A stretch of DNA of 64,000 nt, taken from assembly GCF_013376005.1 (NCBI RefSeq), contig NZ_JABMJK010000007.1:186001-250000 (forward strand), written 5' to 3'. Origin of the DNA: Duganella sp. SG902. GTDB lineage: Bacteria; Pseudomonadota; Gammaproteobacteria; Burkholderiales; Burkholderiaceae_D. The stretch's first letter is position 1; each line of letters begins with the position of its first letter. Under the pieces are notes generated by a model, which saw only the letters and a program-made list of their open reading frames with translations, did not search any database and was not told where the DNA came from. Below, piece after piece: positions 1 through 9,405 of the stretch. The translations under genes were made by a program, and so were the position numbers.

Positions 1-1059
1 GCTCACCGTGGTCACGGCGACGTAGCGGTGCGGGCGTTGCCGCGGCAGCGGTCCCCACAGGCGTGGCTGCGCGATGCGCGTGTCCGCGTTGACGGTGGCG
101 CTGCCGCGTGCCGCCACGGTGACGCGTTGCGCGGGCAGGGTGGCGACGGCGGCGCCGGTGCGCTTGCCATCTTCGTTCAGCAGGTAGAGCTGCGTGCGGA
201 CCTCCAGCGCGGCCGCCTCCTTGCCGTCGTTGTCGACGGTGACGGCCAGTTCCACCTTGGCCGCCTCGCGCGAGACCTCCGGCGTGCGCACCACCGTGCC
301 CCAGTGGGCGACGTGCACCGGATCGTTCACGCTCAGCCACACATTGCGGTATAAGCCGGCGCCCGGATACCAGCGCGCCGATTCGGCCGGATTATCGAGC
401 CGTATCGCCAACTGGTTGCTGCCACCCGGCGCAAGGTAAGGCGTCAGATCGAGCCGGAACGAGTTGTAGCCGTAAGGCCAGCCGCCCACCAGCCGGCCGT
501 TGAGCCATACGCTGGCGTGCGACATGGCGCCGTCGATGTCGAGGAAGATGGACTTGCCCTTGTCGCGCGCGGGAATGTCGAGTTTTTTGCGATACCAGAC
601 CGGCCCCCAGGTGGTCAGCCGTCCCATGCCGCCGTACGGGCCGGTGGCGAGGAAGGGGCCTTCGATGGCCCAGTCATGCGGCAGCGTGACGGCGCGCCAG
701 GTGCGGTCGTCGAAGTCCGCGCGCAGCAGCGGCGGCGCCACGGCGGGATCGGTGGACGGGCGTTGCGCGCGCCGGGCCGGATCCGCCACGAAGGCGTTGC
801 CGCTCGGGAGTATCCATGGCTTCAGCAGACCATCGGCGGGACGCTGGAGTTTTTCCGCCTCGTCGGGACGGGCGTCGGCCACCTTGCCGTCGGCGCTTTG
901 GCGGATTTCGGGTCGCACGTCATATTGCAGCAGCGCGGCATAGCCCTCCGGGTCGCCGCGCTGGAAGCGCCAGCCTTCGTTGAGGGACTGGCGTTCCGCC
1001 AGCGCAGAGAGGGGCAGCAGAGCCAGGCCCAGCAGGCCGGCGCCAATCAAGCGATGCAT
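1..1059 (-). CDS. Glycoside hydrolase family 2 (beta-galactosidase-like), N-terminal part; runs off the window
   Basis: The first 353 codons of a secreted GH2 enzyme are present and the gene continues beyond position 1. A signal peptide (MHRLIGAGLLGLALLPLSALA) is followed by the GH2 sugar-binding jelly roll, recognisable from LPHDWAIEGPF, VWYRKKLDIP, VFLDIDGAMSHASVWLNG-type residues and GYNSFRLDLTPYL, then the start of the immunoglobulin-like domain (YPGAGLYRNVWLS). The catalytic TIM barrel lies outside the window, so substrate specificity cannot be read; beta-galactosidase is the commonest activity for this architecture. An AGGAGA ribosome site sits just upstream of ATG at 1059. The gene is divergent from a LacI-family regulator, which probably controls it. 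Confidence 0.85.
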   Translation of the reverse strand, partial: MHRLIGAGLLGLALLPLSALAERQSLNEGWRFQRGDPEGYAALLQYDVRPEIRQSADGKVADARPDEAEKLQRPADGLLKPWILPSGNAFVADPARRAQRPSTDPAVAPPLLRADFDDRTWRAVTLPHDWAIEGPFLATGPYGGMGRLTTWGPVWYRKKLDIPARDKGKSIFLDIDGAMSHASVWLNGRLVGGWPYGYNSFRLDLTPYLAPGGSNQLAIRLDNPAESARWYPGAGLYRNVWLSVNDPVHVAHWGTVVRTPEVSREAAKVELAVTVDNDGKEAAALEVRTQLYLLNEDGKRTGAAVATLPAQRVTVAARGSATVNADTRIAQPRLWGPLPRQRPHRYVAVTTVS

Positions 1060-1082
1060 AATGTCTCCTTTTAATTCGAATA

Positions 1083-1098
1083 ATGATAGCGCAACCAT
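1083..1098. promoter_or_regulatory. Candidate LacI-family operator between the GH2 gene and its divergent regulator
   Basis: ATGATAGCGCAACCAT is an imperfect 16-bp palindrome (12 of 16 positions symmetric) with the central GCGC and the outer ATG/CAT arms typical of LacI/GntR-family operators. It lies in the 89-bp gap between two divergent start codons, where a repressor could control both. Binding is inferred. Confidence 0.45.
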
Positions 1099-1148
1099 TT
1101 TGGTTTGTCAGTTAGAATGATTTCGATATCAACATCCCGAGAGAAAAG

Positions 1149-2144
1149 ATGCCCGCAAGCCCTGTCACACTGATCGATGTCGCCAAGTCGGCCGGCGTTT
1201 CCCCGATTACCGTGTCGCGCGCCCTCAACGAGCCGCACCTGGTGAAACCGGCGACACTGGCCAAGGTACAGGAGGCGGTCAAGCGCACAGGCTACGTCAA
1301 GAATATGCTGGCAGGCGGCCTGGCCTCCAGCCGCAGCAAGCTGGTGGCGCTGGTGCTGCCGACCATCTCGACCCAGACCTTTGCCGACATGGTGCAGGGC
1401 GCGACCGACCGCCTCACGGCGGCCGGCTACCAGCTGCTGCTGGGTATCGTGGGTTATGAGACCTGGCGCGAAGAGATGCTGGTCGAAACTGTGCTGAGCC
1501 GCCGTCCGGACGGCGTCATTCTCACCGGCTCGCTGCACACCGACAGCACGCGCCAGCGCCTGCTGCAAATCGGCACGCCGGTGGTGGAAACCTGGGACAT
1601 GACGCCGCACCCGATCGACATGGTGATCGGCTTCTCGCACGAGGAAGTAGGGCATTCCTGCGCCGCGCATCTGCTGGAGCAGGGCTATCGCCATTTCGGC
1701 ATGTTGACCGCGAACGACCCGCGCGCCGGCCAGCGTAACCAGGGCTTCCAGGTGACGCTGGCCCGCCAGGGCATCAACGTGGTGGCTTCGCATACGGTGC
1801 AGGCGCCGGGCGGCCTGCCGCAAGGGCGGCTTGGCGCGGTGACGCTGCTGGATCAGCATCCGGAGCTGGACGCCATCTTCTGCAGTTCGGACACGCTGGC
1901 GCACGGCGTGCTGATCGAGGCGCAAAGCCGTGGCCTGCGTGTGCCTGAGGATCTGGCGATCATGGGTTTCGGCGATCTGAATTTTTCCGCTTACACCAAT
2001 CCGCCGCTGTCCACCGTCAAGGTGGATGGCGCCAAGATCGGCGGCATGGCGGCGCAGGCCTTGCTGGATCGTCTGGGCGGCGACGAGTCGGCCGAGCGCA
2101 TCGTCAACACCGGTTTTGAACTGATCCAGCGCGGCAGCACTTAA
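1149..2144 (+). CDS. LacI/GntR-family transcriptional repressor
   Basis: 331 aa, usual length for the family. An N-terminal helix-turn-helix (IDVAKSAGVSPITVSRALNE, about residues 9-28) is followed by the hinge (GYVKNMLAGGLAS) and a periplasmic-binding-protein-like effector domain (LVALVLPTISTQTFADMVQG onward). It most resembles GntR-like members with a VTLIDVAKSAGVS start. It is divergent from the GH2 gene with a candidate operator between them, so it probably senses a sugar released by that enzyme. A purine-rich GAGAGAAAAG precedes the ATG. Its stop overlaps the stop of the convergent photolyase gene by 4 bp. The ligand cannot be predicted. Confidence 0.9.
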   Translation: MPASPVTLIDVAKSAGVSPITVSRALNEPHLVKPATLAKVQEAVKRTGYVKNMLAGGLASSRSKLVALVLPTISTQTFADMVQGATDRLTAAGYQLLLGIVGYETWREEMLVETVLSRRPDGVILTGSLHTDSTRQRLLQIGTPVVETWDMTPHPIDMVIGFSHEEVGHSCAAHLLEQGYRHFGMLTANDPRAGQRNQGFQVTLARQGINVVASHTVQAPGGLPQGRLGAVTLLDQHPELDAIFCSSDTLAHGVLIEAQSRGLRVPEDLAIMGFGDLNFSAYTNPPLSTVKVDGAKIGGMAAQALLDRLGGDESAERIVNTGFELIQRGST

Positions 2145-3667
2145 AGTTCCGCCAGCCGGCCGCGCAGGTCGGCGGCGCGTTCGCGCAGCGCCGTCAACGC
2201 GCCATCGTCCATGCGGCGCAGCTGCTGGTACACCATGCCGAGGCGATGGTTGCCGGCCAGCTGGCCGCGATGGCGGTCGAAGAAGTCCCAATACAAGGCG
2301 TTGTACGGGCAGGCGCGTTCGCCCACTCGGGCTTTTTTATCGTAGTGGCATCCCTTGCAGTAGTCGCTCATGCGGTCGATGTAGGCGGCGCTGGAGACGT
2401 AAGGCTTGGTGGCCAGCAGCCCGCCGTCCGCGAACTGGCTCATGCCCAGCGTGTTGGGCAGCTCGACCCACTCGAAGGCGTCGATGTAAATCCCGAGATA
2501 CCAGTGGTGCAGTTCTTCCGGCGACAGCCCGGCCAGCAGCGCGAAATTCCCGATCACCATCAGGCGGTTGATATGGTGTGTGTGCGCATGCTGCAGCGAC
2601 TGGCCGATCGCGGCGGCCACGCAGCGCATGCGCGTCTGTCCATCCCAGAACCACGGTGGCAGTGGCGCATGGTGATCGAAGGCGTTGAGTTGGTCGTAGC
2701 CCGGCATGCGATGCCAGTAGACCCCGCGCACATATTCGCGCCAGCCGAGTATCTGGCGGATGTAGCCCTCGGCCGACGCCAGCGGCACCGCGCCGTCGTG
2801 GTAGGCCTTCTCCACCCGTTCCACCACGGTGCGCGGCGACAGCATCTTGACGTTCATCGCGAACGACAGCAGCGAGTGAAACAGCCTCCAGGCCTTGACG
2901 CTCATCGCATCCTGAAAGCGCCCAAAGTGAGGCAGCGCCTGCTCGACGAAGCGCTCCATTTGCAGCAAGGCCTCCTCCTGATTCAGCGGCCACGCGAATT
3001 GCGCGGCGTTCGGTTCGCCAAAACTGCTCGCCCCGGATGCCTGGATGGTTTGCCACAGCGCGCTGTGATCGTGCCGGCCGCGCAGGTCCGCCGGCTCCCA
3101 CGGGATGCCGTTCCACGCCTCGCGGTTGTCGTGATCGAAGTTCCATTGCCCGCCGGCGGGCTTGCCGGTGTCGGACATCAGCACACGGTGGCGCGTGCGC
3201 ATGCGGCGGTAGAACTGCTCCATGAGCCAGTGATCGCGGCCCGCGAAGAGATGGGCGGCTTCGTCGCGCGCGATGTAGAAATGCTCGGTGTCGTCCATGC
3301 CGGACGGGATGGGGAGGGCGGCGGCATAGGCGGCCAGTTGCCGGTCCAGCCGCCACTCGTCGGGCGCCTGCCATGCGAATTCGGTGGCGCCGTGGTGCGC
3401 CAGCAGATAATCGAGATTGCCAGGCACCGTCTGGCGGTTGTCGGGATCGTCGATGGCGAGATAGTGCACGCGGTGGCCGGCGTCGTGCAATTGACGCGCG
3501 AAGTCGCGCATGGCTGCGAAGATGGCGATGATCTTCTGCGCGTGGTGCAGCACATAGTCGGTCTCCTGCCGCACTTCCATCATGACGTAGATCACGTCAT
3601 CGTCGCGGCGGGAGAACCAGCTGTGTTGCGGATTTAACTGGTCCCCGAGAATTAGTCTGAGCTTCAT
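2141..3667 (-). CDS. Cryptochrome/photolyase of the FeS-BCP ((6-4) photolyase-like) class
   Basis: 508 aa flavoprotein of the bacterial iron-sulfur photolyase group (PhrB/CryB), which repair UV photoproducts with light. The start LRLILGDQLNPQHSW is the family hallmark. Cysteines in MRCVAAAIG, DYCKGCHYDKKARVGERAC and PYNALYWDF match the four ligands of the [4Fe-4S] cluster in this class, and the W/Y-rich C-terminal FAD-binding region (GWREYVRGVYWH, NTLGMSQFADGGL) is intact. It starts 20 bp downstream of the end of a TonB-dependent receptor on the same strand, so the two may be co-transcribed. Whether it repairs (6-4) or cyclobutane lesions is not decidable from the sequence. Confidence 0.9.
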   Translation of the reverse strand: MKLRLILGDQLNPQHSWFSRRDDDVIYVMMEVRQETDYVLHHAQKIIAIFAAMRDFARQLHDAGHRVHYLAIDDPDNRQTVPGNLDYLLAHHGATEFAWQAPDEWRLDRQLAAYAAALPIPSGMDDTEHFYIARDEAAHLFAGRDHWLMEQFYRRMRTRHRVLMSDTGKPAGGQWNFDHDNREAWNGIPWEPADLRGRHDHSALWQTIQASGASSFGEPNAAQFAWPLNQEEALLQMERFVEQALPHFGRFQDAMSVKAWRLFHSLLSFAMNVKMLSPRTVVERVEKAYHDGAVPLASAEGYIRQILGWREYVRGVYWHRMPGYDQLNAFDHHAPLPPWFWDGQTRMRCVAAAIGQSLQHAHTHHINRLMVIGNFALLAGLSPEELHHWYLGIYIDAFEWVELPNTLGMSQFADGGLLATKPYVSSAAYIDRMSDYCKGCHYDKKARVGERACPYNALYWDFFDRHRGQLAGNHRLGMVYQQLRRMDDGALTALRERAADLRGRLAEL

Positions 3668-3687
3668 CGGGGCGAGTTTACTATGGA

Positions 3688-5835
3688 TCAGAACTCCGTG
3701 GTGGCGGTCAGCCCGAAGGTGCGCGGTGCGCCCGCGACCAGGTAGCCGGCGCCTTGCGCGCCGCCAGCCGAAGCCCAGTAGTTCCTGTCGGTCAGGTTGT
3801 CGACGCGCGCGCGCAGGATCACGCTGTGGCCATCCACTTTCAGATCGTAGCGCACGCTGGCGTCGAGGCGATTCCAGGCCGGCAGGTTTTGCGTGTTGGC
3901 GGCGTTGACCGCTTGCGAGGCCGTATGCAGCGCGCGCGCCGACAGGCTCAAACCGCGCACACCCGGCACGTCCCAGTCCACACCGATGTTGGCTTGCGTG
4001 TCCGGTACGCCGATGACGTCCTTGCCGTCGGTCAGGCCGCCGGCGGTGCGACGCTGGGTGGCGTCCAGCAGGGTGAAGCCGCCCAGCACGCGCAGGCCGC
4101 GCAGCGGTTCGCCATAAGCCGTCACTTCCAGCCCGCGGTTGCGCTGTTCGCCATCGATACCGAACACCTTGGTGGCCGGATTGAGCACGCCCAGCGGCTG
4201 GCTGGTGGTGAACAGCGCGGTGCTGGCCCCATAACGGCCGCCATCATATTTCACGCCGATCTCCTTTTGCACCGATTTGTAGGGCGCAAAGATCTGGCCG
4301 ACGTTGATCGCGGTCGATCCGGCAATCGCGCCTTGCTGCAGGTTCTCGACGCGGTTGGCATACAAGGACACCTGTGGCGTCAGCTTGTAGACGATGGCGG
4401 CGATCGGCGTGTTGGCGCTTTCGCTGTAATAGGCGCTTTGCTTGTTCGTGTTGTAGGCGTAGCCGACCTGCTTGATGTTCTGATGACGCAGGCCCACCGT
4501 CAGCAACACGGTGTCGTTGAGGAAGCCCATGCTGTCGACCGCAGCCTGGCTCACCAGCGTGACGTTGTTGGTGGTGCGTGGATCGGCCAGGGTGTTGCCG
4601 AAGGTGGTCAGTGCCGGCAAGGCCAGAACCGGCGGTTGATACAGTGTGGTGTTCTGGTATGCCGAGGTGGCGTAGGCGTTGCGCGAATCGAGATCGAAGC
4701 CGGTGGTGGTCAGCGCCAGCTTGTGGCTCACCGGGCCGCTGCGCAGGGTGGCGCGCAGTCCCAGTTCGCCGGTCTTGATGTGGTCCTCGCGCGCATTGTC
4801 GAAGCGGCGGATCTGTCCCGCGCCGCTCGCGGCGGACAGGTTCAGCGTGCTGGCCAGGCGGTTCAGTTCATGGCCGCGGCGTGCGCCGAAGGAGGCCCAT
4901 GCCACCACGTCCTTGCCGATGTCCCATTCGCCGCGCAGCGTGCCGAAGACATCGCGCTCGCTGGAGAAATCCCACGGCTGGCCGTAGTTGGCCGAGGCGT
5001 CCGGCGCCGCCGGCACTGTCAGGCCGGCCGCCACGTTGACCGCCGGACGGGCGCCATGCAGTTCGCTGTCCTGCCAGCCCAGGTCGGCCGAGAGGCGGAA
5101 GCCCCGGCCGCGATAGTCCGCGCCGATGGCGGCCAGTTGCAGTTCGCGCCGTTCTTTGTCGATGCCGGTGCCGCCCTTGCGTTGCGCGGCGTTGATGCGG
5201 ACGCCGACGCGGTTCTCATCGCCGAAGCGGCGCGCGATGTCGGTGGCGAGATAAGTCTGTTTGCCGGTCTGCAGGCCGGCCGACACCTCGGTCAGGTCCT
5301 GGTTCGGCGCGCGTTTCGGCAGCAGGTTGATGGCGCCGCCGATGCCGCCCCCCGATGGCGAGGCGCCGTTCAGGAAGGTGTTCGCGCCGCGGAACACCTC
5401 CACCCGTTCCAGCAGTTCGGCCGCGATGTACTGGCGCGGCAGCACGCCATTTAAGCCGTTGTAGGCCAGGTCGTCGGAATTGAGCGGGAAGCCGCGTATC
5501 ACGTACAGCTCCTGATAATTACCGAAGCCGCGCGCCACACGCACACCGGGATCGCTTTGCAGCACGTCGGCCACGCTGTGGGCCTGCTGGTCCTGGATGA
5601 ATTGCTGGGTGAAGTTGGTGCTGTTGAATGGCGTGTCCATCACCTCCATGGTGCCCAGCAGGCCCACGCGGCCGCCCTTGGCGACCTGGCCGCCGGCGTA
5701 GGTTTTCGACAGCCCGGCCGCCGAGGCGTCGGCGCTGGCGCTGACCACCACGGTTTGCACCGTGTCGTCAGTGGTTTGCGCCAGGGCGGGCAGGGAAGAG
5801 AGTGAGGAGAGTACGAGAACGGGAAGACGGCGCAT
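3688..5835 (-). CDS. TonB-dependent siderophore receptor (FhuA/FpvA type)
   Basis: About 715 aa outer-membrane receptor. A signal peptide (MRRLPVLVLSSLSSLPALA) and a TonB-box-like region (TVQTVVVSA) precede a plug domain (TPFNSTNFTQQFIQDQQAHS; YVIRGFPLNSDDLAYNGLNG; LERVEVFRGANTFLNG; GGAINLLPKR) and a 22-strand barrel ending in FGLTATTEF with a terminal Phe. The plug wording is typical of ferric-siderophore receptors. The ATG at 5835 is chosen; a TTG at 5847 would add four residues, and neither has a clear ribosome site. A Fur box lies immediately upstream, so iron-repressed expression is likely. The siderophore is unknown. Confidence 0.9.
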   Translation of the reverse strand: MRRLPVLVLSSLSSLPALAQTTDDTVQTVVVSASADASAAGLSKTYAGGQVAKGGRVGLLGTMEVMDTPFNSTNFTQQFIQDQQAHSVADVLQSDPGVRVARGFGNYQELYVIRGFPLNSDDLAYNGLNGVLPRQYIAAELLERVEVFRGANTFLNGASPSGGGIGGAINLLPKRAPNQDLTEVSAGLQTGKQTYLATDIARRFGDENRVGVRINAAQRKGGTGIDKERRELQLAAIGADYRGRGFRLSADLGWQDSELHGARPAVNVAAGLTVPAAPDASANYGQPWDFSSERDVFGTLRGEWDIGKDVVAWASFGARRGHELNRLASTLNLSAASGAGQIRRFDNAREDHIKTGELGLRATLRSGPVSHKLALTTTGFDLDSRNAYATSAYQNTTLYQPPVLALPALTTFGNTLADPRTTNNVTLVSQAAVDSMGFLNDTVLLTVGLRHQNIKQVGYAYNTNKQSAYYSESANTPIAAIVYKLTPQVSLYANRVENLQQGAIAGSTAINVGQIFAPYKSVQKEIGVKYDGGRYGASTALFTTSQPLGVLNPATKVFGIDGEQRNRGLEVTAYGEPLRGLRVLGGFTLLDATQRRTAGGLTDGKDVIGVPDTQANIGVDWDVPGVRGLSLSARALHTASQAVNAANTQNLPAWNRLDASVRYDLKVDGHSVILRARVDNLTDRNYWASAGGAQGAGYLVAGAPRTFGLTATTEF

Positions 5836-5851
5836 GGTGCAATACAAGGAT

Positions 5852-5870
5852 GAGAATGATTGCTATTATC
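5852..5870 (-). promoter_or_regulatory. Fur box upstream of the siderophore receptor
   Basis: Read on the minus strand, GATAATAGCAATCATTCTC matches the 19-bp Fur consensus GATAATGATAATCATTATC at 15 of 19 positions. It ends 16 bp before the receptor ATG, a position suited to iron-dependent repression. Confidence 0.75.
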
Positions 5871-5897
5871 ATCCATATTGCACCGCTTGTGGTCTGC

Positions 5898-7172
5898 CTA
5901 AAGTAAGGGAGCGGTCACGCCACGCACGCCCACCAGCCCGAGGATGGTCAGCATGACGTTCTGCGGCGCGGTGTGCGCGCGCTGCGCGGACCACCATTCC
6001 AGCTTCTCGGAGTGATAGCCGCCCGAACTGCCGCCGCCGGACATTGTGATGGCCGGGATGCCAAGGCTCATCGGCAGATTGGCATCGGTGGAGTGCGCGC
6101 CGTCCAGTAGCGCCGGCCGACCTTGCACCGTGGCCGCCGCCAGCGCGGCCTTGACGATCAGCGAGTCCTTGTCCATCTGGCCCGCCGGGCGGTCGCCGAT
6201 CAGCGCCACCTCGGCGGTGATGGCCTTGCTGTTCCAGCGCTGGTTGGTGTCGTCCACGGCTTGCCGGATGGCGTCCTTGATCTGCTGCTCGACCTTGGCC
6301 AGCAGCGGCGCGTCGGCCGAGCGGATATCGATCAGCAGCGAGGCTTTCGCCGCGATGCTGTTCACCGACTGCCCGCCTTGCACCACGCCGACGTTGAACG
6401 TCACCTTCGGCTGCGCCGGCACGCGGATGTCGTCGATGCGCGCGATCGCGCGGCCGGCCGCGTGAGTCGCCGACGGCAGGCCGAAGCCCTCGTAGCTATG
6501 GCCGCCGGGTCCGCGCATGGTCACCTTGAAGCGGCGGCTGCCGGTGCCGATGTAGGTCACCGGGTCGCCCTCGGCGCCCAGCGCCGGCTCCAGTCCGATG
6601 AAGGCCTTGATGTCCTTGCGCTGGCTGAACAGGTACTTCACGCCTTTCAGGTCGCCCAGGCCTTCCTCGCCGACGTTGGCGACGAAGAGCACATCGCCCT
6701 CGGTCTGCACGCGCGCGTCGCCCAGCGCGGTGGCGATGGCCAGCATCGCCGCCAGCGAACGGCCGTTGTCGGCGATGCCGGGCGAGTAATAGCGGCCATC
6801 CTTCTCGCGCACCGTGAGGTCGGTGCCGGCCGGGTAAACGGTATCGAGGTGCGCGGCCAGCACCACGGTCGGCCCTTTGCCGCTGCCGTGATAGGTGCCG
6901 AGGACGTTGCCTGCGCCGTCGATGTGCACATCCCGCAGGCCGGCCGCCTTCAGGCGTTCGGCGTAGTCGCGGGCGCGCGCGCCTTCGGCAAAGGTGGGCG
7001 CGGGTATGGCGTTGATGGCCAGCGTGTTGGCCGTGGTGGTGGGCTCGTTCTTTTCGATATAGGCCAGCGCCTGTTTCACCGCCGGTTGCGCGGCGATGCG
7101 CGCCATTTCCTGTTCCTGTGCGTGCGCGTGGAAAGCCGCAACGATGGCGAGGCCGCTTAACAAATGCTTCAT
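5898..7172 (-). CDS. Secreted M20-family metallohydrolase (peptidase T / carboxypeptidase-like)
   Basis: 424 aa with a signal peptide ([18 protein letters not shown]), so periplasmic or secreted. M20 di-zinc motifs are present: VVLAAHLDTVYPAG (metal His/Asp), GIADNGRSLAAMLAIA (bridging Asp), VGEEGLGDLKG (catalytic Glu-Glu), and a late HSTDAN and GGYHSEKLEWW metal ligand. The dimerisation insert (SRRFKVTMRGPGGHSYEGFG) is intact. Start and upstream stop share ATGA with the hybrid kinase gene, so the two are translationally coupled. Substrate is probably a peptide or N-acyl amino acid; this cannot be narrowed further. Confidence 0.85.
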   Translation of the reverse strand: MKHLLSGLAIVAAFHAHAQEQEMARIAAQPAVKQALAYIEKNEPTTTANTLAINAIPAPTFAEGARARDYAERLKAAGLRDVHIDGAGNVLGTYHGSGKGPTVVLAAHLDTVYPAGTDLTVREKDGRYYSPGIADNGRSLAAMLAIATALGDARVQTEGDVLFVANVGEEGLGDLKGVKYLFSQRKDIKAFIGLEPALGAEGDPVTYIGTGSRRFKVTMRGPGGHSYEGFGLPSATHAAGRAIARIDDIRVPAQPKVTFNVGVVQGGQSVNSIAAKASLLIDIRSADAPLLAKVEQQIKDAIRQAVDDTNQRWNSKAITAEVALIGDRPAGQMDKDSLIVKAALAAATVQGRPALLDGAHSTDANLPMSLGIPAITMSGGGSSGGYHSEKLEWWSAQRAHTAPQNVMLTILGLVGVRGVTAPLL

Positions 7173-9397
7173 GATGCTCCAGTGCTTGAGGGGAGTCCGG
7201 CGATCAGCGCCATCAGCGCTTCCACGTCCAGCGGTTTGACAAAATAGTGATCGAAGCCGGCCGCGCGGGCCTGCTCGCGGTCCTCGCGCCGGCCGTAGCC
7301 GGTGACCGCCACCAGCGTCGCGCGCCCGGTTTGCGGCAGGCCGCGCAGGCCGCGCGCCAGGTCGTAGCCATTGATGTCGGGCAGTCCGATATCGAGCAGG
7401 CAGAGTTCCGGCGCCACCGCTTGCGCCAATTCCAGCGCCTTCAACGCGCTGTGCGCCACGCTGACGTGATGGCCGGCGGCTTCCAGCAGCAGTTGCAGCG
7501 TTTGCGCGGCATCGATGTTGTCGTCCACCACCAGCACCCGCATCTTGCGCGCCGGCCTGGTCTCCAGGCCCGGGCGCGCGGTCGCCGCAGGTTGATGCTG
7601 CGGCGTGCCGGGCAGGGTGATGGTGAAGGTGCTGCCTTTTTGCTCGCCCTCGCTCTCGACACTGACGCTGCCGCCATGCAGCTCCACCAGCGATTTCACC
7701 AGCGCCAGGCCCAGTCCCAGCCCGCCTTGCGAGCGGTCCGAATTGCGGGCAGCCTGGGCGAACAGTTCGAACACGTGACTGCGCAGCTCCGGCGACATGC
7801 CGATGCCGTTGTCGCTGACGATCAGCTTGACGTTGGTGCCGTCGGCGCGCGCGGTCAGTTTGATCGCGCCGCCGGCTGGCGTGTATTTGGCGGCGTTGTT
7901 CAGCACATTCACCAGCACTTGCACCAGCCGTTTATGGTCGCCGGTCACCACCAGCGGGAACGGCGGCAGTACCACCTCGAAGCTGTGCTGGCGCGACTTG
8001 AGCAGGGGCTCGGCCTGCTCGACCGCGTCCGCCACGATGCGCGCCACGTCCAGCGGCGCGCGCGTCAGCGTCACCAGCCCGCGCGTGACGCGCGACACGT
8101 CCAGCAGATCGTCCACCAGCCGCGTCATGTGATGCACCTGCCGCACGATGATGCCGGCGGTGCGCTGCACGGCGGCCTCGCTGGCATGACCGCTTTGCAG
8201 CAGCTGGGCGCCGGCGCTGATCGGCGCCAGCGGGTTGCGCAGCTCGTGCGCCAGCATGGCCAGGAATTCGTCCTTGCGGCGGTCGGCCTCGCGCAGCTGG
8301 CTTTCCGCCTTCAGGTGCTGTAGCTCCTTTTCCTGCAAGGCCTCGGCCATGGCGTCCAGCGCGCGCGCCAGTTCGCTGATTTCTTCCTTGCCGTAGACGA
8401 TGCCGCTGCGCGCCTCCAGCGTGCCGGAGGCGATGCTGTTGGCGGTGTTGGCCAGGCGCTTCACGCGGCGCAGCACCAGCACGTCGCCGACGAACCATGC
8501 GGCCAGCAGGGCCAGGCCGATGGTCGCGGCCAGCGCCATCAGGTCCAGCATCTGGTCGTGGTTCGCGTTGGCGGTGATTTCCTTGAGCGGTATGCCGATG
8601 GTGACGGTGTAGTCGGACAGGCCGTTGCTCCCAACGCGGGCAAAGCGGTGCAGGCGCTCGATGCCGTCCGGCCCGACCAACACCACCGGCTTGCCCGGTT
8701 CGGCCGCCATGGCGTTGCGCATCTCCGGCGAGACCTGCTTGCCGAACCACTGCTCCGGGTTGGGCTTGCGCGAGATGATCTTGCCTTCCGAGTCGGCCGT
8801 CAGCAGCAGCGAGCCGGGCGAGAGCTGGATGTCGGCGACGAAGCGATCGAGCCGCGTCAGGTCCAGCGCCGCGAACACCACGGCCTTGACGCGCTGCTCG
8901 TCGTCCAGCACCGGGTAGGTGAGGTTGACGGTGTGCTTCTGGATCACGCGGCCGAAGATGTAGCCGCCGGCGACGAAGCGGCGCAGGTGCACGGCGCGCC
9001 GGAAGTGCGAGCGGTCGGCCAGGTTGACCGGGGTCTTGGACGGCACGGCGCTGCAGGTGACGTCGCCATTCAGCTGGATCAGCCCAAAGTTGACGTAGTC
9101 CGGGTTCAGGCGCTGGATGTTGGCCAGCAGGCGGCTGCAGTGGGCCTGGTCGCCCATCAGGTCCGGGATGCTGGCCAGGTCGCGCAGGATCTGGCGCGCG
9201 CCGGCCAGCGATTGCGCCTCGTTGGCGGCGGCCAGGTTGGTCAGGCGCTGCAGGTTATCCTGCGCCACTTCCACCGCGTGCGCTCGTTCGCGCGCGCCGT
9301 TGATGAAGGTCATGACCGCGATCGGCGCGATCGCCAGCATCACCAACAGCAGCAGGCGGCTGCGCAGGGTATTCAATTGGAAAAGCAGGAAGGCCAT
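7169..9397 (-). CDS. Hybrid sensor histidine kinase/response regulator with periplasmic Cache domain
   Basis: 742 aa, starting at [14 protein letters not shown]; the reading frame stays open further upstream, but that part lies over the aminotransferase gene. Order: transmembrane helix ([17 protein letters not shown]), periplasmic Cache/PDC sensor ([53 protein letters not shown]), second helix ([19 protein letters not shown]), HAMP, HisKA with phospho-acceptor H384 in [12 protein letters not shown], HATPase_c ([39 protein letters not shown]), and a receiver with D669 in [11 protein letters not shown] and VKPLD. Cache domains bind amino acids or organic acids in many sensors, which fits the amino-acid genes around it. 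It starts 8 bp after the aminotransferase stop and overlaps the M20 gene by 4 bp. Confidence 0.9.
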   Translation of the reverse strand: MAFLLFQLNTLRSRLLLLVMLAIAPIAVMTFINGARERAHAVEVAQDNLQRLTNLAAANEAQSLAGARQILRDLASIPDLMGDQAHCSRLLANIQRLNPDYVNFGLIQLNGDVTCSAVPSKTPVNLADRSHFRRAVHLRRFVAGGYIFGRVIQKHTVNLTYPVLDDEQRVKAVVFAALDLTRLDRFVADIQLSPGSLLLTADSEGKIISRKPNPEQWFGKQVSPEMRNAMAAEPGKPVVLVGPDGIERLHRFARVGSNGLSDYTVTIGIPLKEITANANHDQMLDLMALAATIGLALLAAWFVGDVLVLRRVKRLANTANSIASGTLEARSGIVYGKEEISELARALDAMAEALQEKELQHLKAESQLREADRRKDEFLAMLAHELRNPLAPISAGAQLLQSGHASEAAVQRTAGIIVRQVHHMTRLVDDLLDVSRVTRGLVTLTRAPLDVARIVADAVEQAEPLLKSRQHSFEVVLPPFPLVVTGDHKRLVQVLVNVLNNAAKYTPAGGAIKLTARADGTNVKLIVSDNGIGMSPELRSHVFELFAQAARNSDRSQGGLGLGLALVKSLVELHGGSVSVESEGEQKGSTFTITLPGTPQHQPAATARPGLETRPARKMRVLVVDDNIDAAQTLQLLLEAAGHHVSVAHSALKALELAQAVAPELCLLDIGLPDINGYDLARGLRGLPQTGRATLVAVTGYGRREDREQARAAGFDHYFVKPLDVEALMALIAGLPSSTGAS

Positions 9398-9405
9398 GCG
9401 CGTGG

